This document shows, in pieces, positions 45,344 through 55,164 of a DNA stretch of 63,253 nucleotides. Made by a program: the position numbers and the translations under genes. The notes under the pieces were generated by a model. That model was given only the letters and a program-made list of their open reading frames with translations. It ran no database searches and had not been told where the DNA came from. The number at the start of each line of letters is the position of its first letter. The stretch's first letter is position 1. Location of the stretch: NCBI GenBank assembly GCA_035654655.1, contig DASRWI010000039.1, forward strand, positions 1 through 63,253. Direction: 5' to 3'. Source of the DNA: DASRWI01 sp035654655. GTDB lineage: Bacteria; Bacteroidota; Ignavibacteria; Ignavibacteriales; Ignavibacteriaceae.

Positions 45344-48067
45344 ATGACAAAAATTAAATATAATTCCAAAGAACTAAAACAAATTATAGATATAGGAAAT
45401 GATGTTATTAACCAGCTTAATCATTTTTCTAAAAATTATATTTGCAAAGCAGGTGAAATAAATGCACCTATTCCTCATGGAATGAATGATGAAGAGGCAA
45501 GTTTATATGTTAAAAAAAGGAGAATAGCTGAAAATATTTATATTGAGAGGCAAAACCTTGCACAGGAACCATTCATAAGTTTAATAAAAATAAGGCAGTC
45601 AGATCAAGATAGAACTATTCTAATTTCTAGAGGTTATACACCAATTGATTATTATCCACTTAATTTTCCTAATGTTTTATATGCTAATAAATTCTCTCCC
45701 TATGCTGCAAAAGTATTAACAACAAAAGTGGGGGAAGAATTCATATTTAATGGAATACGACAAAAAATATTGTATCGTGATAGATATTTTATCCCCAAAA
45801 TTAAACCTGATATTGATGGTATTCAAAATACAATAGATTTGTTATCGGGGACCTACTCAATAGATTCTTTATTAAAGTTAATTAGCATTAAAAAAGAGGA
45901 TGTAACTGATAAAATCTCTGAAAAAATAAAAGAAATTTTGGCAGATGCGGAATTTCGTGAAGGGTTAAGACGAAGAATTATTGAAAATATTCAGTTGCGT
46001 GATCAACCAATTCTTGATGAATATCAAACATCTGTTTATCGAACGCCTTTAACTTCTAATTTGGTCATAACTGGTTCGGCTGGTACTGGTAAGACAACTG
46101 TATTAATTCAACGCATATCATTAGCTACAAAGCCAGACAACCTAACTAAAGCAGAAAAAATATCTTTATCGAACCCCGGATTAAAGTTATTAAGAGAAAA
46201 TAACGAGAATTGGGTGTTATATACACCAACAGAATTATTGAAAAATTATTTGCAGCAAGCTTTTAATAAAGAGGGTGTCCCTGCTTATGATAGGACTATC
46301 AAGGTCTGGGATGAAGAAAGAATGGATATTGGAAAGAATGTACTCGGGTTCTTAAAAGTTGGCGATAATAAAGGAATATTCGTGCGAGCTAAAAAGAATT
46401 TTTTTACATTCACATGTAGTGAAAAAATCCATAATTATTCAAATCAGTTTCGCAGTTATTATTTAGAATTCATTGAAAAAAAATTTTATGAAGCAGTAGA
46501 TAATCTTAAAGTGTTTAATGGACTTAGTTCTATCCCTTCGACTTTCAAAAATATAAAATCCTTTTATAATAGCATGATAACGATGGAACTATCAAAAAAA
46601 ATAATTTTACTTATCGATCGTTTATCGCAGGTTAGAGAGGATGTTCTTCTACTCAGAAATAAAAATGATATTAAGCTTGATCAATACGTAAATAAAATTA
46701 TTAGAGAAAAAGAAGAAATTTTGAATGATATTTTGGATATTAATAATAATAATGCATTACAAGAACCTAAGAACGAAGAAATTATAGATGATGAAATGTT
46801 TGATTCAGAAGAAGAAAAATCAGAAATTCTGAAAATGTCTAGCGATGAGAAGGTACAAGCTGTTCAGAGTTTAAGGAAAACTATTTCAGTATATGCAGAA
46901 AGAAAGGCCAAGGGTCAGAAAATTTCACTAAAAGGGGTAACCGGTGAAATTGTTAATCTAATTCAAGATCAACTAACAACTTATGAACAAGAATTGATTG
47001 AAATAGGACAAGAGAGAACTATATTAAAAATAACTAATAGATTAACATCTGGTTATGTCACAAATTTAATTCAACAATTACCAAGGTATTATTCTTTTTT
47101 TAGAAATGAAATTTTATTAGATGACAAACAAAATTTGTTTAATAAAGAAATTAAAGAAAAAAAATATATTAGCAACCAAGAAATTGATATTATAATAAAT
47201 GAAATGTTAATAAATACTAATAAATATTTTAAAAAGAATTCAAAAGATCTAATAAGAGATTCTAAAAATTCATTATTAGAAAATATAAAAAGTATATATA
47301 AAAATATAGTCACAGTTGATGAATCAACAGATTTTTCTTCCACAAGTTTAAGTTGTATGTATTACCTGAGTAATCCTTTAATTAAATCTTATACATTAAC
47401 GGGTGATTTAATGCAAAGGATTACAGATACAGGAATACAAAAGTGGGAAGAATGTTCTTCATTTCTTGAGTCCTTTGAGAAAAAACCATTGATAAAAGTT
47501 TATAGACAAAGCTATAAATTATTGAATATTGCATCGGAATTATATAAAAACTTTATTGGTGAAGTAGGATTTGAATCAGCATTTGTAGCAGACGAAAAAG
47601 ATCCAGAGCCTCTTATTTTTAATTCATCAGATAGAGATAAATTTAAAGATTGGATAACTAATAGAATTATTGAAGTATATTCTGTAACCAAAGGGAAAGC
47701 TACAATAGCTTTATTTGTAGCTGAAGATTCAGAAATTGATTCAATTTATGATTTGATTGTGGAACAAATGAATGATAATAATATTGAGGTTGAAAAATGT
47801 AAAGAAGGTAAAATTTTAAGCGTAGGATCAAAAATAAGAATATTTAGCATAGAATACATTAAGGGGTTAGAATTTGAATCAGTATTTTTCATTGATATTG
47901 ATGAAATATATAAAAGAAAACCAACTTTGGTTGATAAATACTTATATGTTGGCCTTACAAGAGCTGGGTCATTTTTAGCAATCACCTATAAGGATCATTT
48001 CCCTAAACCTTTAAAGTTCATTCAGAAATCTTTAAAAGAAGGAGATTGGTCTTGGTTAACAAAATAA
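45344..48067 (+). CDS. UvrD/Rep-like superfamily 1 helicase
   Basis: A 907-residue protein. Walker A ITGSAGTGKTTVLIQR near 243-258; Walker B-like TVDESTDFSS near 657, where Ser replaces an acidic or Gln residue found in many relatives; motif IV/V region FSIEYIKGLEFESVFFID and motif VI KYLYVGLTRAGSFLAI near the C-terminus. The segment between motifs I and II is long and coiled-coil rich. The first 240 residues form an unrecognised accessory domain. It could act with the nuclease-like protein just upstream, but 222 bases separate them. Confidence 0.8.
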   Translation: MTKIKYNSKELKQIIDIGNDVINQLNHFSKNYICKAGEINAPIPHGMNDEEASLYVKKRRIAENIYIERQNLAQEPFISLIKIRQSDQDRTILISRGYTPIDYYPLNFPNVLYANKFSPYAAKVLTTKVGEEFIFNGIRQKILYRDRYFIPKIKPDIDGIQNTIDLLSGTYSIDSLLKLISIKKEDVTDKISEKIKEILADAEFREGLRRRIIENIQLRDQPILDEYQTSVYRTPLTSNLVITGSAGTGKTTVLIQRISLATKPDNLTKAEKISLSNPGLKLLRENNENWVLYTPTELLKNYLQQAFNKEGVPAYDRTIKVWDEERMDIGKNVLGFLKVGDNKGIFVRAKKNFFTFTCSEKIHNYSNQFRSYYLEFIEKKFYEAVDNLKVFNGLSSIPSTFKNIKSFYNSMITMELSKKIILLIDRLSQVREDVLLLRNKNDIKLDQYVNKIIREKEEILNDILDINNNNALQEPKNEEIIDDEMFDSEEEKSEILKMSSDEKVQAVQSLRKTISVYAERKAKGQKISLKGVTGEIVNLIQDQLTTYEQELIEIGQERTILKITNRLTSGYVTNLIQQLPRYYSFFRNEILLDDKQNLFNKEIKEKKYISNQEIDIIINEMLINTNKYFKKNSKDLIRDSKNSLLENIKSIYKNIVTVDESTDFSSTSLSCMYYLSNPLIKSYTLTGDLMQRITDTGIQKWEECSSFLESFEKKPLIKVYRQSYKLLNIASELYKNFIGEVGFESAFVADEKDPEPLIFNSSDRDKFKDWITNRIIEVYSVTKGKATIALFVAEDSEIDSIYDLIVEQMNDNNIEVEKCKEGKILSVGSKIRIFSIEYIKGLEFESVFFIDIDEIYKRKPTLVDKYLYVGLTRAGSFLAITYKDHFPKPLKFIQKSLKEGDWSWLTK

Positions 48068-48649
48068 ATAGTTCAGATTAAAGATAAATCCATTTTCTCA
48101 AATATTAATCGTCAAGTGAATGAAACAAAATGAGTTCTTAAATCAAATGTTGTTGAAATGTAAAGGAAGGGTTATGAAAAGAATAATGTGAATATAAAGA
48201 AAATTACTATAGATAGTTGGTGCCTCTGGTTAAGAAATATCTTTGTTATTCTTTTTAGGTGTTGAAACTACTTTATAAATGAGTAATACAAAAGTAAAAT
48301 AATGGAAAATCATTATCAAAGAGTTAAGTTGACAATTTGAAGATATACTAAATAATATTGTGCCCTTTTGCAACAAATAATACCACTTCAGATTCGTATA
48401 TATATTTTTACTTTGCAATTTTTAAGTTAACAATTTACTTCGTTATCAAGAGCTACACATTAAATTCTATTATAGAAAAGATCTAAAGTAATTTTTGTTA
48501 AAATTGATTTTAATATAATATTTGCATATCTTTTTATAAAGATTTGGGAGCACTTTAATGGATGAGAGAGAAATGAAAATAATTTCTAAATTTTGTTTAG
48601 AATAATTCATTATATAAAATCTAATGTTTATTGAAGACTAAACCAAAAT
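48068..48649. other. Intergenic boundary before the liv operon
   Basis: 582 bases of AT-rich sequence with no supported gene. A 15-codon frame begins at 48559 (MDEREMKIISKFC), too short to judge. Base composition changes from very AT-rich before it to richer in GC in the following transporter genes, so it is a plausible boundary between two acquired blocks. Confidence 0.5.
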
Positions 48650-49399
48650 ATGATTCTTGAACTTCAAAATATCACCTTTACATTTCCCGGAAAAAGCCAT
48701 TTATTGGATGATGTATGTTTGTTATTGCAGGAAGAAACGATTTATGCTTTAATGGGAAGCAACGGTGCAGGGAAAACAACTTTGTTCAATCTCATTACAG
48801 GTTTCATCAAACCGCAAAGTGGAGAAATAATTTTTTGTTCCGAAAAAATCAAACACTTCTCTTCTTTTAGTATAAATCGAAAAGGTATTGGAAGAACTTT
48901 TCAGGACCTACGGCTCATTACAAAACTTACCGTGAAAGAAAATATTATATTGGCAATGCAGAACAAACCAGGCGATAATTGGTTTAATGCAATGCTGCCT
49001 GAAAGTTTTAACCGCAACTCGAATCAAGTTTTTAATAAAAAGGCAGATGATATTGTTGAACAATTTTTTCTTAGCGATGTGATAAATTCTTTTGCGGCTG
49101 AAATTTCTTATGGACAGCAAAAACTTCTTTCGTTGGCTTGCTGTGTTGCAAACGGTGCATCGCTTCTGCTAATTGATGAAGCAGTGGCGGGAATACAGCC
49201 CGAGTATCGTAAAAAGATTAGTTTACTCATTAAACAATTGAAAGACCAAGGGAAAACCATTTTTCTGATTGAACATAACACCGACTTTATTAGTGATGTT
49301 GTCGACAAAATATACTTTTTACACGAAGGAAAAATTTCAACCTTTGATAATTTAGAATCCCTTAGGAATGATAAAATGGTAATGGAAGCCTACGTATAA
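48650..49399 (+). CDS. livG: Branched-chain-type ABC transporter ATPase LivG
   Basis: A 249-residue ATP-binding subunit. Walker A GSNGAGKTT near 36-44, Q-loop in GRTFQDLRLI, signature region EISYGQQKLLSLA (the family LivG pattern has SYGQQR), Walker B ASLLLIDEAVAGI and the switch His in FLIEHNTDFI. The family energises uptake of branched-chain amino acids, amides or urea. First gene of an operon that runs to 56037. Its codon use is visibly richer in G and C than that of the preceding island. Confidence 0.9.
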   Translation: MILELQNITFTFPGKSHLLDDVCLLLQEETIYALMGSNGAGKTTLFNLITGFIKPQSGEIIFCSEKIKHFSSFSINRKGIGRTFQDLRLITKLTVKENIILAMQNKPGDNWFNAMLPESFNRNSNQVFNKKADDIVEQFFLSDVINSFAAEISYGQQKLLSLACCVANGASLLLIDEAVAGIQPEYRKKISLLIKQLKDQGKTIFLIEHNTDFISDVVDKIYFLHEGKISTFDNLESLRNDKMVMEAYV

Positions 49400-49403
49400 G
49401 ACC

Positions 49404-50144
49404 TTGCTTAAAGTAGAAAACATATCAACCGGTTATGGCAAAAAGCAAATACTATTTGATGTTTCTTTTAAAGTGAGCAAAGGCGAAATTGTTTTGCTTG
49501 TAGGAAGTAACGGGAGTGGGAAATCTACTTTGCTCAAAGCCATTTACGGATTGTTACCAAATTGGAATGCTGACATCCTTGAAAGCGAAGCTAAGCAATC
49601 ACCAGTAAAAGGGAAGGTAATTTTTAACAATGAAGACATTACAGGTAAAGCAACATCAAAGCTTTTGAAAAAAGGTTTGCTATACATTCCGCAAAAGAAC
49701 AACCTCTTTGAAGACCTTACTGTGAAAGAAAATTTGGAAATGGCTGGTTTGACACTTAACCAAAAGTTATTGAAACAGCGAATTGAAAATGCACTTTCAA
49801 TATTTATTGCTCTTGTTCCGCACCTGAACAGAACACCAATGAAACTAAGCGGAGGTGAACGGTCTTTGCTCTCTCTTGCAATGGCAACATTGCACCAGCC
49901 AATAATGATTTTAATAGACGAACCATTTACTGGATTATCACCAAAAAATATTACCTTTGTTAGTGAAAATTTGAAAGTGTTAAATGAGAAATACAACATT
50001 ACTTTGATGATTGTTGAACACCGTGTTAAGGAATCCTCAAGAATCGCAAATAGGGTAATTAGTTTGAAATTAGGAAAGGTTTTCAATAATTTGGAAATAG
50101 ACACAAACTTCAACATTAATCAACTAAATTCTGTATTTATTTAA
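49404..50144 (+). CDS. livF: Branched-chain-type ABC transporter ATPase LivF
   Basis: A 246-residue second ATPase starting at a TTG 4 bases after livG. Walker A VGSNGSGKSTLLKAIYGLL near 33-51, signature LSGGERSLLSLAMA near 149 (Glu-Arg where Gln-Arg-Q is usual), Walker B IMILIDEPFTGLSP, switch MIVEHRVKE. Between Walker A and the Q-loop it has an added segment around WNADILESEAKQSPVKG not found in short LivF proteins. It pairs with LivG. Confidence 0.9.
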   Translation: MLKVENISTGYGKKQILFDVSFKVSKGEIVLLVGSNGSGKSTLLKAIYGLLPNWNADILESEAKQSPVKGKVIFNNEDITGKATSKLLKKGLLYIPQKNNLFEDLTVKENLEMAGLTLNQKLLKQRIENALSIFIALVPHLNRTPMKLSGGERSLLSLAMATLHQPIMILIDEPFTGLSPKNITFVSENLKVLNEKYNITLMIVEHRVKESSRIANRVISLKLGKVFNNLEIDTNFNINQLNSVFI

Positions 50145-50158
50145 TAAATTATAAACAA

Positions 50159-51313
50159 ATGAAAAACAAAATATCCATAGGCATTTTACTAATTGCAATC
50201 ATTTCAGTAGCAGTATACTTTCTAATAAACAATTCAAAGGGAGAGAAAACCAATATTGAAACCATTGAACTTGGTGTGATTCTTCCATTGACAGGCCCAG
50301 TTGCAGAGCCAGGTAATAATGTTTTACGAGGAATTCAAATTTCTATTGAAGATTACAATAGACAATCTTCAAATAGAAAAATTGAATTAATTATAGAGGA
50401 TTCTAAGTCTAACCCTAAAGACGGTGTATCAGCTATTAAAAAACTGATTGAAATAAATAAAGTTAAAATAATAATTGGGGACATTATGAGTTCAGTATTT
50501 CTTGCTTTAGCTCCAATTGCTGAAAAAGAAAAGATAGTGCTGATTTCCCCCGGTGCATCTAACCCTGCTGTCAGGGATGCCGGTGATTATATTTTTAGAT
50601 ACTATACTTCAGATGATTATGATGGCGAAATAATGGCTAATTATATCTTTAATAACCTGAATAAGAAAACTGCAGTTATCATTTATGTGAACAATGATTA
50701 TGGAATAGGTGTGGCAAATGCATTTAAATCTACATACCAAAATTCAGGGGCAAAAGTATTGTTAGAAACTGCTTACAGTGAAGGGCAATCAGATTTTAAA
50801 ACAATTGTTGCAAAAATCATTCGGTCTAAACCTGAGTGCGTCTATATTGTAGGGAATCCCTCAGAAAACGGACACATAGTTAAAGAATTAAAAGTCCAGA
50901 ATGCTCGCTTGTTTCTTGCTGGTAATTTATCTTTTGAAGATGAATCTTTTTATAAAGTAGCAAATAAGTCCTTTGATTCAATATTGTATAGTGCCCCGTA
51001 TTTTAATATTTCGCAAAATAATTCATATACCAAGGTTCTTGTTGATAATTACAAATTAAAATATAATAAGCTTCCCAATGTCGAGGCTTCGCTCGGTTAT
51101 GACGTCGCTGGAGTAATAATTAAAGCATTGAAATCGGTAAATTATAATAACTCAGAATTAAAGACAGCTTTATATAAAATTAAAAATTATGAGGGTATAA
51201 CGGGGCAAACTTCGTTTGATGAATTCGGTGATGTCAAAAAAAGTATCTTAATTAAAAGTATAAAAAAAGATGGAACCATAGCTACGCTATCCAATTATTT
51301 CCCTTTAAAGTAA
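50159..51313 (+). CDS. LivK-type periplasmic substrate-binding protein
   Basis: A 384-residue receptor of periplasmic-binding-protein type I. It has an N-terminal hydrophobic segment (ILLIAIISVAVYFLI) that is either an uncleaved anchor or signal, then ELGVILPLTGPVAEPGNN, IELIIEDSKSNPKDGVSA, VLISPGASNPAVRDAGDYIFR, VVIIYVNNDYGIGVANAF and QTSFDEFGDV, all standard for the family. The ligand could be an amino acid or another small carboxylate or amide; it cannot be read from the sequence. Base composition is more AT-rich than livG and livF. Confidence 0.85.
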   Translation: MKNKISIGILLIAIISVAVYFLINNSKGEKTNIETIELGVILPLTGPVAEPGNNVLRGIQISIEDYNRQSSNRKIELIIEDSKSNPKDGVSAIKKLIEINKVKIIIGDIMSSVFLALAPIAEKEKIVLISPGASNPAVRDAGDYIFRYYTSDDYDGEIMANYIFNNLNKKTAVIIYVNNDYGIGVANAFKSTYQNSGAKVLLETAYSEGQSDFKTIVAKIIRSKPECVYIVGNPSENGHIVKELKVQNARLFLAGNLSFEDESFYKVANKSFDSILYSAPYFNISQNNSYTKVLVDNYKLKYNKLPNVEASLGYDVAGVIIKALKSVNYNNSELKTALYKIKNYEGITGQTSFDEFGDVKKSILIKSIKKDGTIATLSNYFPLK

Positions 51314-51332
51314 TAATATTTATGGAGGAGTT

Positions 51333-52787
51333 ATAAAAAACAACAGACGGCTCTATGAGGTAGGCGATGGCCCTATAGCACCAATTCGCTTTTTAAGTGA
51401 ATCCCAGGAATGTGACTTCGTTGAATACATAGCTTATTTAGATTTACCTGAGGTTAAATTACATGAAAGATTGTTTAAAGATACAGATATTCTGCAAAAA
51501 TTATTTGTAAATGTGACTCATAAAGGAGTAGTTAAAAACAAGTCGGTAGATAATCTAGATATTAATTCAACAATATTTTTGAAAAATAAGTATCTTTATT
51601 TGTATGGGGAAGGGGCATCATATTATTTACAAGCCCGACAGAGTATGGCCGAATCTAAAAAAGAATTAGATGATTTAGAAGAGGAGGTGCTAATAAAATT
51701 TTTAAGTGACAAACTTAATAATCTCAGACTCGTATCCCTTGGTTCAGCAAATGCCACTAAAGAAACAAATGCTTTGTTAAAACTCGACTCCGACAAATGT
51801 TTACCTTTCACATTTATTCCTGTTGATGTAAGTGCAAGTTTAATCCAGCTTGCTGTTCTCTACTTTTATCAATCCTTTAATGGGAAGACCTATGCAAAAA
51901 TTAAACCTATTATTGGTGATATTTGGGATCTACAAAACCACAAAATTGAGCTTTTTCCAGATGAATCGAATAATAACTCCGCCATAGAAAAAGTATTCAC
52001 TGTATTTACATTATTGGGTTCTACAATTAGTAATTATAAAGAATCTGAACTCTTTTCAACTATAATTAAATTGATGAATACTGATGATTTTTTAGTACTT
52101 GGCTGTGATATTATTTTTGATAAAAATAGAATAGACCAAGAGAATGATATTTATGAGAAATATAGTACATTAGGAAATATTCAGTTTATGTTAAATCCTC
52201 TCAACTATATCCCTAAGTTTAGGGGTTACATCGAAAGATTCGATAAATATTTCAGACTTGATAAGAAGAGCTCAATTGTTACTTCTTACCAGAGAGAGCG
52301 TTATAATCAATTGACTGATGTGGCTTCTTCAATATGCTATGCTCCATTACTTGAATTGCCTAAAGAAATAATAGAAGAGGAAATCCAAGCTGATAGAGTA
52401 AAAATGTCTGTAGCACAATCAACAAAATATTCCTATATAAGTTTGATACGTTTTTTTGAAGAATTTAAAGATGAATCTAATGGTATTACCCACAAATTTG
52501 AAATTGATAATGAGTACACTAAGAACAGGCCTACTGCAGCTTGCATTGTCTTGAAAAAGATAATTGAAACTTCTGAATCTGATCTGGATAAAAAACTCAG
52601 AACTCACATGGTAGCGTTAAAAGATAAGGAGTCCTCGACACCAAATAATATAAACTTTGCAACTAAATTTTTAGCTACTAAGGGATTAGACCATGAAATA
52701 AAAAAGTGTATCTGTAAAGTAGTTGAGAGACACCAGGTTGGAGTGGATCTACCCTATATGATCTTAAATATAATGGAACAAAAATGA
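51333..52787 (+). CDS. EgtD-like SAM-dependent methyltransferase, start unclear
   Basis: The first standard start in frame is a TTG at 51471 (438 codons), but coding sequence clearly extends upstream (LYEVGDGPIAPIRFLSESQ, FVEYIAYLDLPEVK) to 51333, where an ATA follows a strong GGAGGAG at 51324-51330. ATG mutated to ATA is the simplest reading. The SAM-binding region RLVSLGSANATKETNALL, then FIPVDVSASLIQLAVLY and IIGDIWD, resemble the histidine-specific methyltransferase (EgtD/Methyltransf_33) fold, in which V-D-x-S sits after a G-x-G/S strand. Substrate unknown. Translationally coupled (ATGA) to the membrane protein that follows. Confidence 0.65.
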   Translation: MKNNRRLYEVGDGPIAPIRFLSESQECDFVEYIAYLDLPEVKLHERLFKDTDILQKLFVNVTHKGVVKNKSVDNLDINSTIFLKNKYLYLYGEGASYYLQARQSMAESKKELDDLEEEVLIKFLSDKLNNLRLVSLGSANATKETNALLKLDSDKCLPFTFIPVDVSASLIQLAVLYFYQSFNGKTYAKIKPIIGDIWDLQNHKIELFPDESNNNSAIEKVFTVFTLLGSTISNYKESELFSTIIKLMNTDDFLVLGCDIIFDKNRIDQENDIYEKYSTLGNIQFMLNPLNYIPKFRGYIERFDKYFRLDKKSSIVTSYQRERYNQLTDVASSICYAPLLELPKEIIEEEIQADRVKMSVAQSTKYSYISLIRFFEEFKDESNGITHKFEIDNEYTKNRPTAACIVLKKIIETSESDLDKKLRTHMVALKDKESSTPNNINFATKFLATKGLDHEIKKCICKVVERHQVGVDLPYMILNIMEQK

Positions 52788-53614
52788 TCTGGAAGGCATT
52801 TTGTAATCTCAACCCGAATTATTCGGACTACTTCAGAAATTCTGCTTGGGCAATTTGCTCAAGTCTCCTTTTGACATTAGGGATAAAATTTGAATCATGG
52901 GAATGGTTTCCATTAATTTTATTAACAATGGGCTTAATCTGTTTCATTATCGCAGCATCATATTTAACATTTGTAAGCAATTTTATAAAGAGACACCAGA
53001 CAAGGTACAACGATCTTAAACTTATCACGAGAGCAAAAAATAATTACGAAGAGGAGGGAGTCAATCTTCTTGGAAACATATTTAATGAAATGCATATTCA
53101 TGAACCATCTGAAAAAAATGAAAAGTATCCGGATTTCTTAAATTTCTATGAATACTTGGATAATGTTTCTACTTTTAAAAAAGAAAAGGAAAAAAAATAT
53201 CCTGATAAGCTTGGATATGCTATATTCTTTGTTGTCGTCGGTTTTATAGTAGTTATATCTTCTGCAATTTATTCGAAGATAGACAAAAAACCTTTTACAG
53301 TGCAAGAGAAACTAATTGAAGCATTAAGTCAATCTGATTCTTCGATTGTTGAACAATTTGTAAGGTTTATTACTTTATTTGATCAGAACAATTCGATTAG
53401 TCTCAAACAATATGAACAATTTAATTATTTAATTAATGAGAACGATTCTTTAAAACTTCTTCAATTTCAAAATCTTAATACAATATTAAAAAAATACGAT
53501 TCTTTGAATATTGATCAATTTGAGGATTTCATCGAATTATCTTATAAAAGCAGCTCCTTATGTCGGAAACAAAATAAATTATTAAAGAATCAAATTGATA
53601 CTTCAAAAAAATAA
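52784..53614 (+). CDS. Three-helix membrane protein with 18-residue repeat
   Basis: A 276-residue protein. Two N-terminal membrane helices (about 18-60, WAICSSLLLTLGI and FPLILLTMGLICFIIAASYL), a cytoplasmic or periplasmic loop, a third helix near 145-165 (AIFFVVVGFIVVISSAIYS), then a soluble tail. The tail holds four units of about 18 residues with the pattern Q-[FY]-x-x-[FL]-x-x-[LI] then a D-S or N-S pair: VEQFVRFITLFDQ, KQYEQFNYLINEN, LQFQNLNTILKKY and DQFEDFIELSYKS. No family recognised. Its place inside a transporter operon is unexplained. Confidence 0.7.
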   Translation: MIWKAFCNLNPNYSDYFRNSAWAICSSLLLTLGIKFESWEWFPLILLTMGLICFIIAASYLTFVSNFIKRHQTRYNDLKLITRAKNNYEEEGVNLLGNIFNEMHIHEPSEKNEKYPDFLNFYEYLDNVSTFKKEKEKKYPDKLGYAIFFVVVGFIVVISSAIYSKIDKKPFTVQEKLIEALSQSDSSIVEQFVRFITLFDQNNSISLKQYEQFNYLINENDSLKLLQFQNLNTILKKYDSLNIDQFEDFIELSYKSSSLCRKQNKLLKNQIDTSKK

Positions 53615-53633
53615 ATAAGAATCAACTATTAGT

Positions 53634-54509
53634 TTGAACCAGTTATTAGCAAATATTCTATATTCCGTTTCAATATATTTACTTATATCATTTTCCTTTT
53701 CACTTATATATTACACAGTAAAATTCTTTCATATTGCCCATGCAGGAGTAATTACATTTAGTACGTATTGTGTTTTAATTTTTACGACTCAATTATCAGT
53801 CAATTTTTCAATTTCAGTTGTTTTAGCAATTATAGCAGCAACCTTACTGGGTATTCTTTGTGAGGTTTTGGTTTACCGCCAAATGCGCAAAAGTAATGTT
53901 CCGGCATTAGCTTATCTCATTGCCTCTCTAGGTTTATACATAGTGCTTCAAAATTGTATTTCACTTTACTTTGGAGATGATACTAAAATCATCAACACTG
54001 AAGAGGTGACTGTAGGTAATCAGATTTTCGGTGCATACATCACCACCATGCAAATTACAACAGTTGTTATATCCTTTTCATTGTTTATTGCTGTAAACTT
54101 ATTTCTACATTTCTCAACAACAGGCAAATCTATTCGTGCCGTTGCCAGTAATTCTGAACTTTGCAACATTTACAGCATTTCATCTAATAAAATAATTTTA
54201 ATTGTCTTCGGCATTGGTTCGGCTTTGGCAGCGACGGCGGGAATACTTTCAGCAGTGGACACCGGCATGATTCCAACTTTTGGTTTCAATTTTTTGCTTT
54301 ACGGAGTAGTGGTAATGATTATCGGCGGAGTCGGCAGCAATAGAGGGTTAATTTCAGGTTCATTACTTTTAGCGACAGCACAGCATCTTTCTGCCTTTTA
54401 CATAGATACAAAATGGATCGATGCCATTACCTATATCATTCTCATTATATTTTTAATATGGAAACCTCTTGGCTTTAGCGGCAAATTATTACGAAAGGTA
54501 GAAATATGA
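53634..54509 (+). CDS. livH: LivH-type permease
   Basis: A 291-residue inner-membrane permease of the branched-chain type, with about eight helices. It starts from a TTG; no ATG is nearby. Family patterns: YYTVKFFHIAHAGVITF near the N-terminus, then SNVPALAYLIASLGLYIVLQ, TTGKSIRAVASNSELC (the EAA-like loop contacting the ATPase) and VVMIIGGVGSNRGLISGS. Pairs with LivM to form the membrane channel. Base composition is again richer in GC than the three genes before it. Confidence 0.88.
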   Translation: MNQLLANILYSVSIYLLISFSFSLIYYTVKFFHIAHAGVITFSTYCVLIFTTQLSVNFSISVVLAIIAATLLGILCEVLVYRQMRKSNVPALAYLIASLGLYIVLQNCISLYFGDDTKIINTEEVTVGNQIFGAYITTMQITTVVISFSLFIAVNLFLHFSTTGKSIRAVASNSELCNIYSISSNKIILIVFGIGSALAATAGILSAVDTGMIPTFGFNFLLYGVVVMIIGGVGSNRGLISGSLLLATAQHLSAFYIDTKWIDAITYIILIIFLIWKPLGFSGKLLRKVEI

Positions 54510-55159
54510 AACTTGTAGTTTTCCCTGGTGGCGCTGACCCACGGACCACATATAAAGATGTATATACTATTTTAGAGGATGAAGCCAAAAGAAGAGCTTA
54601 CACCGAATTCATTCTGAAAAATTTTCCAGGACATTATTCATATGATGATTGTTCTTGGTTTTCAATGAAAGAAACTGTTAAAATCATATATTCTTCTATT
54701 AGTGAACTTGAAAAAAAAGAGGAATTTTATATAGTTTTGTGTCGAAGTGTAGGCTGCAATCCATTTATTGAATTCTTGAAGTCTATTCCAAAAAATGTTA
54801 CTTATTTAAAAAAAGTAGTTTTGTGGGGTCCGTCCCCATATTACCTATGGTACAAACTTTTGAAGAATGATTTTTTAGGAAGCGCTGGTGAATTTATTAA
54901 AAAAGGTTTTAGAGTATGTTCAGAACTCTTCGATGAAATATACCCGCTTGAACTTTCCATATCAGAAATTAGTAAAGAATTACCTTGTAATATTTATATT
55001 ACATCTGGGGAACTAGATGAGTTTTATCCTGAGCATTTTCGTCAACTTCTAATGGCTATCAATACAAATCCTAAAATAATTTTGGCAGAAAGAATAAGAG
55101 GAGAAAGACATGCTATTGATAAATATAATAAAGAATACATCGATCTAATATTTGAATAA
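54506..55159 (+). CDS. Alpha/beta-hydrolase-like protein
   Basis: A 217-residue cytoplasmic protein, translationally coupled to livH by ATGA. After the N-terminal strand KLVVFPGGADP, a nucleophile elbow-like segment YIVLCRSVGCNPFIEFL occurs near 78-94 (Arg-Ser-Val-Gly in place of G-x-S-x-G), an Asp in YITSGELDEFYPEHF near 168-180, and a late His in RGERHAIDKYN. The order Ser, Asp, His and the spacing fit a small serine hydrolase or thioesterase. Its substrate is unknown. It is AT-rich and sits between the two permease genes, where transporter operons usually have nothing. Confidence 0.6.
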   Translation: MKLVVFPGGADPRTTYKDVYTILEDEAKRRAYTEFILKNFPGHYSYDDCSWFSMKETVKIIYSSISELEKKEEFYIVLCRSVGCNPFIEFLKSIPKNVTYLKKVVLWGPSPYYLWYKLLKNDFLGSAGEFIKKGFRVCSELFDEIYPLELSISEISKELPCNIYITSGELDEFYPEHFRQLLMAINTNPKIILAERIRGERHAIDKYNKEYIDLIFE

Positions 55160-55164
55160 GCCAA

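Noticed and set aside
49544..50116. 190-codon open frame on the minus strand
   Set aside because: It is fully antisense to livF, which has all ABC ATPase motifs.
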